From contig CAWAHF010000004.1 of assembly GCA_963781805.1 (NCBI GenBank), forward strand, positions 1,798,001-1,862,000: DNA of 64,000 bases, written 5' to 3'. Below, one piece after another: positions 1-7,207 of the stretch; position 1 is the stretch's first letter; each line of letters opens with the position of its first letter. This DNA is from JAFGPL01 sp963781805 (GTDB lineage Bacteria > Bacteroidota > Bacteroidia > Bacteroidales > UBA10428). The notes under the pieces were generated by a model that worked only from the letters and a program-made list of their open reading frames with translations, was not told the origin of the DNA and made no database searches. The translations under genes were made by a program, and so were the position numbers.

Positions 1-770
1 TTGGCTATGGTATCGGTATATGAACCGGTAACCGCCCAAACCTTGCCGCCTGGTGAAGTGTAACTTTCACATGCCGATTCGGTAATGCTGCCGGCAGTGC
101 TTTCCAATATGGTTAGGTCAACGGTAATAATGCTATCGCACCCTGCTGCATTAGGTATGGTATCGGTATAGTTGCCGGATGTTGTCCATAGTTTACCACT
201 GGGCGAAGTATAGCTATAGCAATTCGAAGCGTTAATACTGTTTGCACTTGACAAAATGGTTAGATTTACCGTTAATATACTATCACAACCGATAGCATTA
301 GGTATGGTATCAGTATAGATACCGGTTGCAGTCCAAACCTTACCGCTGGGCGAAGTATAGCTATTGCAATCCGAAGCGTTAAAACTGTTTTTACTTGACA
401 GAATGGTTAGATCTACCGTTATTATACTATCACAACCGATAGCATTAGGTATGGTATCAGTATAGATGCCAGATGCTGTCCAAACCTTACCGCCTGGTGA
501 GGTGTAGCTATAGCAATCCGAAGTAGTAATGCTGTTTGTTGTGCTTTCCAATATAGTCAAATCAATCGCTATTATACTATCGCACCCAATTGTATTGGGT
601 ATGGTGTCGGAATAGGTATCGGTTGTAGTCCAAACCTTACCACTGGGCGAAGTATAGCTGTCACATGAAGATGTTGTAATGGAAGATGCTGTACTTTCCA
701 GGATCGTTAAATTTAAAGTAATTATACTATCGGTACCGGCAGAATTAGGAATAGTATCAATATACTCTCC
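1..770 (-). repeat. Tandem 147-150 bp coding repeats
   Basis: The string GGTATGGTATCGGTATA or close variants recurs near 5, 153, 302, 449, 599 and 749, a spacing of 147-150 bp (49-50 residues). Units around 281-428 and 428-578 are nearly identical at the DNA level, so the array expanded recently. It continues past the left edge. Each unit carries one Cys in the SYTSP part and one in the GCDSI part. Confidence 0.85.
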
Positions 771-2498
771 TGATAAGGACAATACATCGCCATTAAAATT
801 GTACTCATAACAAGCAGCAATAGTAACAGTACCTGTATTATTTACATGAAGAGCCTGTTCAACATCCATAGCCGCATTCACAGTATCATTACCTGCCTGG
901 GAAGCTGTAATTGTTGTTATTCCTATCCCTGCAATCGTTATTGTATTTCCTGAAATAACAGCAACATTTTCATCGGAACTTGAGTATGCTATCTCCAATT
1001 CAAGATCGGAAACTGCTGTCAGGTCAAAATCCGCATCACCAAACAATACATCCGATAAAGAGTTGAAAGTAATAGCTTGATCAAGTTTCAAGGTTGTCGC
1101 GGAGATTGGATTATTTGTTGACGGACTTACATTATACAATTCCGAACCAGCGCCGCCAGAATATTCACATACATGCACCTGGTAATCTGTTACTGCTGAC
1201 AACCCGGTCACGCTTACATTGGTTCCTGTTCCGTTGTAGACACAATACCAGCCCGAAGAGCCAATTTGTGTGCCATTTTCAAAAACAGTATTGGCTGTAT
1301 ATGTAGTCCCATTTTCAGGTGCAGCATCGCCTGAATTACCTTCCTTTATAAACACGGCACACTTTGTTCCGTTTCCTCTTGTCCAGCCTAAGTCCATCGT
1401 ATTTTTAGTAATATTGCCTGCACCAGTTTCGCTTGCCTGGGCAGAGGGTACACTTAAAATATAGAGATAGGAACTTTTTACCGGATTTCCGGTCAACGCA
1501 CCGGTAGTTGCCACCGGAGTGACTTCAAATGCAATATATTTATCATTATCTACGGATGTGGTAATGTATTCTGTTGCAGTAGCGCCACTAATTGATGCTG
1601 TATTGGTCCCGGATACATCATCTGCCCGGTACCATTTAAATGTGGATGTCCCTTCCGTATCGACCTCATCATCGGAATATGAATAGGAGCCGGTTAAAGT
1701 ACTTCCAACGCCGGCAATACCGCTAATTGAAACATCCGAAGCAACCGGGGAATTATTGGGATTATATGCTTTATATCCGGCATAAACCGTGGTATTGGTT
1801 TTTGCATTTCCAATAGGATATTCCCCATAATATTGAGAAGAATTATTATGAACACCGTTAAATATAGGGCTTGAAGGTATCGTAACATCAAGCGTATATG
1901 TTGATCTAAAACTATAGCTTGCATCAGTTTCAACCGGCATAAGATCAACATACCCTTGATAATTTGCATTTGTACTGTATGTATAAACGCACCAGCCCAA
2001 AAACAAGACACTTCCGCCATAAGTTTCAACATATGATTTTACTGTTAAGTCCACATCACCATAATGTGCATTATACTCCTGAGTAGAATTTCCACTTCCT
2101 GATAGTAATAGAACATCATAGTATTGAATTTCTACATCTGAATCAATGTCAGTTGATATTACCAATGATGCGTTATACCCTCTTCCAACCAATGTATCCC
2201 TTAATATCGTACACCTGCTCAAGTTATCAGAAGTATTAAAAATACCTATCGTAGCATTTGGGGTAGAAGATAAAAAATTTACCATATTGTCCAATAATTG
2301 AACATTGTCAGGTGAATTTATTAAATCAGTACCATAATTTACTTCAACACTACCCATATAAGGCATACCACAGTATAGAACTTTTCCATTACCATAGTCC
2401 CAGCCTACTATGGCATGTTGCGGCCCGGCAATCATTTCCGGCATAAAAGAAAAGATACTTAAAAACACCAGAAGAATTTTAGTAAAGATTTTTTTCAT
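1..2498 (-). CDS. Large secreted multidomain repeat protein, N-terminal part (C-terminus off the left edge)
   Basis: Translating the minus strand from the ATG at 2496-2498 gives 832 codons without a stop up to the window edge, so the gene is partial. A Lys-rich start and hydrophobic stretch form a signal peptide of about 22 residues. Residues 25-240 read like a glutamine-amidotransferase-like fold (a conserved LLLSGSGN turn and a Gly-rich VLFLGW strand), which would be non-enzymatic here. An Ig-like segment with SYSYSDDEVDTEG, a fibronectin-III-like segment and a bacterial Ig (Big2-like) segment with SSSDENVAVISG follow. From about 770 down to 1 there are tandem 49-50 residue repeats with the pattern C-x-SYTSPxGKVW...YTDTIPN...GCDSI. 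Such proteins in Bacteroidota normally end in a T9SS sorting domain, which is not visible here. The role is probably surface adhesion or matrix; the binding target is unknown. Confidence 0.8.
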   Translation of the reverse strand, partial: MKKIFTKILLVFLSIFSFMPEMIAGPQHAIVGWDYGNGKVLYCGMPYMGSVEVNYGTDLINSPDNVQLLDNMVNFLSSTPNATIGIFNTSDNLSRCTILRDTLVGRGYNASLVISTDIDSDVEIQYYDVLLLSGSGNSTQEYNAHYGDVDLTVKSYVETYGGSVLFLGWCVYTYSTNANYQGYVDLMPVETDASYSFRSTYTLDVTIPSSPIFNGVHNNSSQYYGEYPIGNAKTNTTVYAGYKAYNPNNSPVASDVSISGIAGVGSTLTGSYSYSDDEVDTEGTSTFKWYRADDVSGTNTASISGATATEYITTSVDNDKYIAFEVTPVATTGALTGNPVKSSYLYILSVPSAQASETGAGNITKNTMDLGWTRGNGTKCAVFIKEGNSGDAAPENGTTYTANTVFENGTQIGSSGWYCVYNGTGTNVSVTGLSAVTDYQVHVCEYSGGAGSELYNVSPSTNNPISATTLKLDQAITFNSLSDVLFGDADFDLTAVSDLELEIAYSSSDENVAVISGNTITIAGIGITTITASQAGNDTVNAAMDVEQALHVNNTGTVTIAACYEYNFNGDVLSLSGEYIDTIPNSAGTDSIITLNLTILESTASSITTSSCDSYTSPSGKVWTTTDTYSDTIPNTIGCDSIIAIDLTILESTTNSITTSDCYSYTSPGGKVWTASGIYTDTIPNAIGCDSIITVDLTILSSKNSFNASDCNSYTSPSGKVWTATGIYTDTIPNAIGCDSILTVNLTILSSANSINASNCYSYTSPSGKLWTTSGNYTDTIPNAAGCDSIITVDLTILESTAGSITESACESYTSPGGKVWAVTGSYTDTIA

Positions 2499-2963
2499 AA
2501 TATAAAGATTTTAGTTATTACTTTAATTTCGCTTAATTGACTTTATTCTTATTCATTAAATGAGAGAGGGATTCTAAAAAAATGAGAGGTATTAAAAAAG
2601 AAACTGCTGACCAGATTTACTTGAGAATAACGAACATTTTAAAATTTCAGTCTGAAATATAACTAATACTCACATAAAGTTAAGGAATGAAAAGTGCAAA
2701 AAATCATTTAAACAGATGATTGTTGTCACCAACAAATAATGATTTATACTATCCTTTCAACGGGAATTATTAAACAGTTAAAAAGCCGAATAATATAAGC
2801 TAAAATACTTATAAATAATATTTTATAACTTTCGTGCAATTATCCATATTTGCGAAATATATGTGCCTTTAGAGAAATAAGTAAGTATGTTTGGATGTTC
2901 AGTGGTCATTAGCGTGGCGAATTGAGACAATTAATTACAATGAAATTTTTAATATACATATTA
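2499..2963. other. AT-rich spacer between divergent genes
   Basis: No open frame with coding character is seen. The region must hold the promoter of the minus-strand repeat protein and, at its right end, that of the toxin-antitoxin operon. I see no clear minus-strand CAAAnnTA box and no terminator. Confidence 0.5.
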
Positions 2964-2981
2964 TGTACATATATTTGTACA
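2964..2981 (+). promoter_or_regulatory. YefM-type operator overlapping the -7 promoter box of the yefM-yoeB operon
   Basis: Two TGTACA palindromes (2964-2969 and 2976-2981) lie 12 bp apart centre to centre. A perfect Bacteroidota -7 box, TATATTTG, occupies 2970-2977 between and into them. In E. coli the YefM-YoeB complex represses its own operon by binding two palindromes with a TGTACA core. The same hexamer placed over the promoter here implies the same autoregulation. The antitoxin start codon is 20 bp downstream. Confidence 0.75.
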
Positions 2982-3000
2982 AATAAAAAAAAGGTTAATT

Positions 3001-3255
3001 ATGCTAACGACTACAATTTCAGATTTTAGAAAAGACATTAAAAGCTATTTAGATAGGGTTACTCAAAACTTTGAAACACTTATTATAAATAGAGGCAAGG
3101 ATAATGGAGTTGTTGTAATTTCATTATCTGAATATAATTCTTTATGCGCAACGCAACATGAGTTATCTTCAAAGGCTAATGAGAAACGGTTAGATTCTGC
3201 AATTGAAAAATTAAAAAATGGTTCATCTTTTTCAAAAGAATTAATTGAAGAATGA
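3001..3255 (+). CDS. yefM: Type II antitoxin, Phd/YefM family
   Basis: This is an 84-residue protein of typical YefM length. The N-terminal half (MLTTTISDFRKDIKSYLDRV, then NRGKDNGVVVISLSEYNSL) is the Phd/YefM DNA-binding and dimerisation fold. The charged C-terminal half, with an amphipathic ALEKLKNG-like helix (SAIEKLKNGSSFSKELIEE), is the part that wraps the toxin. The stop codon overlaps the toxin start (ATGA), so the two are translationally coupled. The protein neutralises YoeB and, with it, represses the operon through the TGTACA sites just upstream. Confidence 0.93.
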   Translation: MLTTTISDFRKDIKSYLDRVTQNFETLIINRGKDNGVVVISLSEYNSLCATQHELSSKANEKRLDSAIEKLKNGSSFSKELIEE

Positions 3256-3509
3256 AATATACATTTGTAGATGAATCTTGGGACGACTATTTGTATTGGC
3301 AGAAAACCGATAGACAAATGGTTAAAAGAATAAATGAACTACTTAAAGATATTTCCCGTAATCCATTTTCCGGAATTGGAAAACCTGAACCTTTAAAATA
3401 TAAATACAAAGGTTTTTGGTCAAGGCGAATAAATGAAGAACACAGGTTAATTTATCAATATAGAGAAGGTGAAATTCTAATAGCAAAATGTAGATTTCAT
3501 TATGATTAA
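3252..3509 (+). CDS. yoeB: Type II toxin, YoeB family ribosome-dependent mRNA endonuclease
   Basis: The 85-residue product matches YoeB end to end, including ESWDDYLYWQ near the N-terminus, GKPEPLK, and FWSRRI-EEHRL. Known YoeB catalytic residues are present at the expected places: Glu46, Arg65, His83 and the terminal Tyr84. YoeB cuts mRNA in the A site of the ribosome and is held inactive by YefM. It overlaps yefM by 4 bp. No truncation or damaged residue is seen, so the pair is probably active. Confidence 0.95.
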   Translation: MKYTFVDESWDDYLYWQKTDRQMVKRINELLKDISRNPFSGIGKPEPLKYKYKGFWSRRINEEHRLIYQYREGEILIAKCRFHYD

Positions 3510-3781
3510 ATTTAAGGATAACCAAGTGTTAACAAATGGTGACATGCATGTGGATTTCTAAAGGATTTTATTCTTTTGTGGCACGTAAAAATAACTTAGC
3601 TGTAAACTGATAAGTTATCCACCCATACTCCACGCACGACACGTTACCACCAAATGTTAGAAACAAGCAGCAAAAACCACGGACTTTAAAGATATATATA
3701 AGAGAAAGCAAAATAAAGAAGCCCTTTTTGAAACAATCAAAAAAGTAAGAGAGAAAAAACCAGGCAGAGATAATTAATACT
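3510..3781 (+). other. Spacer with a possible decayed reading frame
   Basis: No convincing gene. In one frame, about 3663-3776 stays open and reads as a Lys-rich peptide ending in KKVREKKPGRDN with a stop five bases before the ATPase start. It has no start codon, so it may be the tail of a decayed gene or chance. No terminator after yoeB is evident. Confidence 0.3.
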
Positions 3782-6334
3782 TTGGAAAAAATATTTAAGA
3801 CAGAAAAATATAGCGGTTTGTCCGAAGAGCAAGTCAAACAGAAGCTTGAAAAAGAAGGCTTTAACGAACTTCGTTCTTCGAAGCCAAAAGGCATATGGCA
3901 CATCATATTTGGCGTAGCAAAAGAACCGATGTTCCTGTTATTGGTTGCGTGTGGCACACTATATCTTTTGCTTGGAAATGTTCAGGAGGGTTTAATGCTT
4001 TTGGGGTTTGTTTTTGTAATTATGGGGATAGAATTTTACCAGGAGAAAAAAACAGAAAAAGCCCTGGACGCATTGAAAGACCTTGCCAGCCCAAGAGCAT
4101 TAGTTATCAGAAATGGAATTGAAAAAAGGATACCCGGCAAAGAAGTAGTAACAGATGATATTGTAGTGTTGCAAGAGGGCGACAGAGTTCCGGCCGATGC
4201 ACTCGTTTTGTCGTGCATTAACCTTATGGCTGATGAGTCACTGCTCACCGGAGAATCCGTTCCTGTCATGAAAAGGGAAGGAAAGGAAGGTGATTCGGAT
4301 TTTAGCCCTGGTGGCGATGATATTCCTTATGTTTTTTCAGGTTCAATGATTGTTCAGGGAAATGGCGTAGTGAAAATTGTGGCAACGGGACTGAACACCG
4401 AAATTGGAAAGATTGGAAAAGCATTGGAATCGGTAAAAGAAGAGCCTACAAAGTTAAAAAAAGAGATGGGCATTCTGGTAAAGCGTTTGACAATTATTGG
4501 AATTGCGCTTTGTGTATTGGTTGTTGTTGTTTATACGTTAACCAGAGGTGATTTGCTAAACGGATTTTTGGCAGGCATTACATTAGCAATGGCAATGCTT
4601 CCGGAGGAATTTCCTGTAGTGCTTACTGTATTTCTTGCACTAGGCGCATGGCGTATGTCAAAAAATAAAGTATTGACCCGAAAGCCGGCTGCCATTGAAA
4701 CACTTGGATCGGCAACTGTATTGTGTACGGATAAAACAGGAACTCTGACACAAAATAAAATGACTGTTACCCGATTGTACAATGGGAGTGATTTTTATAC
4801 CGTTTCTGCTAATTCAGAATTTCCGGAACCATTTCATGAGATAATAGAGTACGGAATTTTATCGAGTCAGGTTAATCCTTTCGATCCGATGGAGAAAGCC
4901 ATTGTCAGCGTGGGTGAAAAGTTCCTTCAAAATTCAGAGCATATTCACACAGATTGGTTAATGGAAAAGGAATACCCTTTGACAAGGGAAATGTTGGCTA
5001 TGTCGAGAGTATATAATAGTACCGGAACAAAAGGCAAAATAATTGCAGCCAAAGGGGCGCCTGAAACCATATTTGACCTTTGCCATCTTGATATTAACAT
5101 GAAAGGCAACTATGAAAAGGCTGTTACTGAAATGGCTTCAGCCGGATTAAGGGTGCTGGGTGTTACGAAAGCAACAATAGAGCCCGGGAGTCTTCCAAAA
5201 AAACAGCACGATTTCAATTTTGAGTTTATAGGATTAATTGGGCTGTCAGACCCTATCAGGGAAAACATACCCGGTGCAGTTGCCGAATGCTACAAAGCCG
5301 GTATCAGGGTAATAATGATTACAGGAGATTATTCGCTGACAGCCATGAGCATTGCAAAAGAGATAGGGTTGAAAAATCCCGAATTATGTATTGAAGGTGA
5401 TGAGTTGAAGGAAATGACGGAAGAGGAACTTAGCAAGAGGATAAAAAATGTGAATGTCTTTGCCAGGGTTATTCCGGAACAAAAACTAAAAATTGTCAAT
5501 GCATTAAAGAAAAACAATGAAATAGTGGCTATGACAGGCGATGGAGTAAATGATGCTCCGGCACTGAAAACGGGAAACATCGGAATCGCTATGGGAGAAA
5601 AAGGAACTGATGTGGCAAGGGAAGCCTCCTCGCTGGTATTGATGGATGATAATTTTTCCTCTATTGTAGGAGCCGTAAGGATGGGCCGTAAAATTTTTGA
5701 TAATCTGCAGAAAGCTTTGGGATATATCTTTGCCATTCATGTCCCGATTGCAGGATTATCTTTAATTCCAGTTTTATTTGCCGATATGCCGTTAATTCTG
5801 TGGCCTGTGCATATAGTATTTCTTGAACTGATAATCGACCCGGCTTGTTCAGTCATTTTTGAAGCCGAAAAAGAAGAAATGAATGTCATGTCGCGACCGC
5901 CAAAAAATATTGACGAACCCTTTTTTGGTGCAAAAAAAATAGTATTAAGTTGCGTACAAGGTGTGGGAATCTTAATTATTTGTCTTCTCGTTTATTTTAT
6001 TGGTCATAAAATGGGACACACCGAAAAAGCTGTCAGGACATTTACCTTTATTACCTTGATAGTCTCAAACATCGCTGTCATTTTTTCAAATCGTTCCTGG
6101 ACCTCTAATATCTTCAAAATTCTCGTTACTCCTAATAAAGCTGCTATATGGATTGTTGGCGGAGCCGTTCTGTTTCTGATTCTCATCCTCAATATTCCTT
6201 TCCTACGGGACCTGTTCCAATTTGAAAAAATAAGTATCATAGAAATAATAATTTGTTCCTTAGCAGGTCTTTTTAGTGTTACCTGGTTTGAATTATATAA
6301 ACATTTTAAACTGGTTAAAAACCCACTTCGATAA
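3782..6334 (+). CDS. Cation-translocating P-type ATPase, P2 (Ca2+-ATPase-like) class
   Basis: The 850-residue protein has the full P2 layout. A cation-ATPase N-terminal domain (residues 1-60) is followed by paired transmembrane helices, the actuator motif TGES at 156-159, the M4 motif PEEFP at 274-278, the phosphorylation site DKTGTLT with Asp317, the hinge GDGVNDAP at 586-593, and six C-terminal membrane helices. Classical Ca2+ pumps have PEGLP in M4; here the second Gly is Glu, so the transported ion cannot be read off safely. The frame begins at a TTG (3782) with no in-frame ATG close upstream, so the exact start is uncertain. It stands alone, between the toxin-antitoxin operon and surface protein genes. 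Confidence 0.9.
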   Translation: MEKIFKTEKYSGLSEEQVKQKLEKEGFNELRSSKPKGIWHIIFGVAKEPMFLLLVACGTLYLLLGNVQEGLMLLGFVFVIMGIEFYQEKKTEKALDALKDLASPRALVIRNGIEKRIPGKEVVTDDIVVLQEGDRVPADALVLSCINLMADESLLTGESVPVMKREGKEGDSDFSPGGDDIPYVFSGSMIVQGNGVVKIVATGLNTEIGKIGKALESVKEEPTKLKKEMGILVKRLTIIGIALCVLVVVVYTLTRGDLLNGFLAGITLAMAMLPEEFPVVLTVFLALGAWRMSKNKVLTRKPAAIETLGSATVLCTDKTGTLTQNKMTVTRLYNGSDFYTVSANSEFPEPFHEIIEYGILSSQVNPFDPMEKAIVSVGEKFLQNSEHIHTDWLMEKEYPLTREMLAMSRVYNSTGTKGKIIAAKGAPETIFDLCHLDINMKGNYEKAVTEMASAGLRVLGVTKATIEPGSLPKKQHDFNFEFIGLIGLSDPIRENIPGAVAECYKAGIRVIMITGDYSLTAMSIAKEIGLKNPELCIEGDELKEMTEEELSKRIKNVNVFARVIPEQKLKIVNALKKNNEIVAMTGDGVNDAPALKTGNIGIAMGEKGTDVAREASSLVLMDDNFSSIVGAVRMGRKIFDNLQKALGYIFAIHVPIAGLSLIPVLFADMPLILWPVHIVFLELIIDPACSVIFEAEKEEMNVMSRPPKNIDEPFFGAKKIVLSCVQGVGILIICLLVYFIGHKMGHTEKAVRTFTFITLIVSNIAVIFSNRSWTSNIFKILVTPNKAAIWIVGGAVLFLILILNIPFLRDLFQFEKISIIEIIICSLAGLFSVTWFELYKHFKLVKNPLR

Positions 6335-6583
6335 ATTCACTGTTTTAAAATTTGACTAAAACAAATGATGATGGACAATACCGTCAGTTTCAACATCGTT
6401 ATCGGTAATTGAATCACACCCCTTTTCAGTCACTTTTCGGCGATTTACAAAAATCAATTCTATAAAATAAGATAAGATATATCTACCGGAACAGGTGATT
6501 CATCTCATCCTTAATAAACCTATATTATTGTTTTTACTTCGTAGACTCATGTTTAATTGATTTAAATAAAAATAAATACATCT

Positions 6584-7087
6584 ATGAAATACAAACGATT
6601 AAAAATGTGTGTGTTTTTACTGTCAGGTTTAAGCCTTGCAGTATTGCAGGCACAAGAAGCTATCCCCGCTTCAGGTGGAGACGCTGCCGGTAACGGAGGC
6701 TCAGTGAGTTATTCCGTCGGACAGATGGTATATACTACCCACTCAGGAACAACAGGAACATTAGCCCAGGGGGTGCAACAGGGCTATGAAATTACGGTTG
6801 AAACAGGTATTGAAAAAGCTGAAGGAATTAGCCTTACTGTTTCGGTGTATCCTAATCCAACGGCCGATTATCTTACGTTGAAAGTAAGGAATTATACGAA
6901 TGAAGAGCTGATTTATCAGCTTTACGACATAAACGGAAAGCTTCTGGAAAGTAAAAAACTTACTGAAAAAGAAACAAGCATTTCGATGGGTAATCTTTTG
7001 CCCGCATCCTATTTTCTGAAAGTTGTACAGCTGAAGCATGCTTCGTCTCAACAAGAAATAAAGACATTTAAAATCATTAAAAATTAA
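6584..7087 (+). CDS. Small secreted protein with T9SS type A sorting domain
   Basis: The product has 167 residues. A signal peptide ends near residue 23 (SLAVLQAQEA). A short region with GGSVSYSVGQMVYTT resembles the N-terminal parts of many small Bacteroidota cargo proteins. From about residue 87 a type A sorting domain is clear: VSVYPNPTADYLTL, then YQLYDINGKLL, then LPASYFLKV and KTFKIIKN at the very end. It should cross the inner membrane by Sec and be secreted or anchored by the type IX system. It lies 120 bp upstream of the repetitive surface protein, in the same direction. No enzymatic domain is visible. Confidence 0.85.
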   Translation: MKYKRLKMCVFLLSGLSLAVLQAQEAIPASGGDAAGNGGSVSYSVGQMVYTTHSGTTGTLAQGVQQGYEITVETGIEKAEGISLTVSVYPNPTADYLTLKVRNYTNEELIYQLYDINGKLLESKKLTEKETSISMGNLLPASYFLKVVQLKHASSQQEIKTFKIIKN

Positions 7088-7127
7088 TGAGACAGTATTT
7101 TTGAAAAAAATACGTAGTCGAATTAAT

Positions 7128-7173
7128 CCCGATAGCGCAACTTGTCCCGCACTGAAAGTCGGGAGCGTATCGG
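7128..7173 (+). promoter_or_regulatory. Two-tier hairpin in the spacer between two surface-protein genes
   Basis: CCGATAGCGC (7129-7138) pairs with GCGTATCGG (7165-7173) with one bulge. Inside, TCCCG (7145-7149) faces CGGGA (7160-7164). No T-run follows, so a rho-independent terminator is unlikely; it may be a processing or attenuation structure. Confidence 0.4.
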
Positions 7174-7207
7174 AAACAAAAAGTATTAATAATCAATAAA
7201 ATATAAT

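Noticed and set aside
1..770. Regularly spaced repeats that could suggest a CRISPR array
   Set aside because: The units are 147-150 bp, contiguous and translated in frame; there are no short identical repeats with unique spacers and no cas genes.
1694..2032. Minus-strand frame of 112 codons
   Set aside because: It is out of frame with the long partial repeat-protein gene that covers the same DNA and has clear domains.
3663..3776. Lys-rich open stretch just before the cation ATPase
   Set aside because: It has no start codon and no recognisable family; it may be a gene remnant but cannot be supported.
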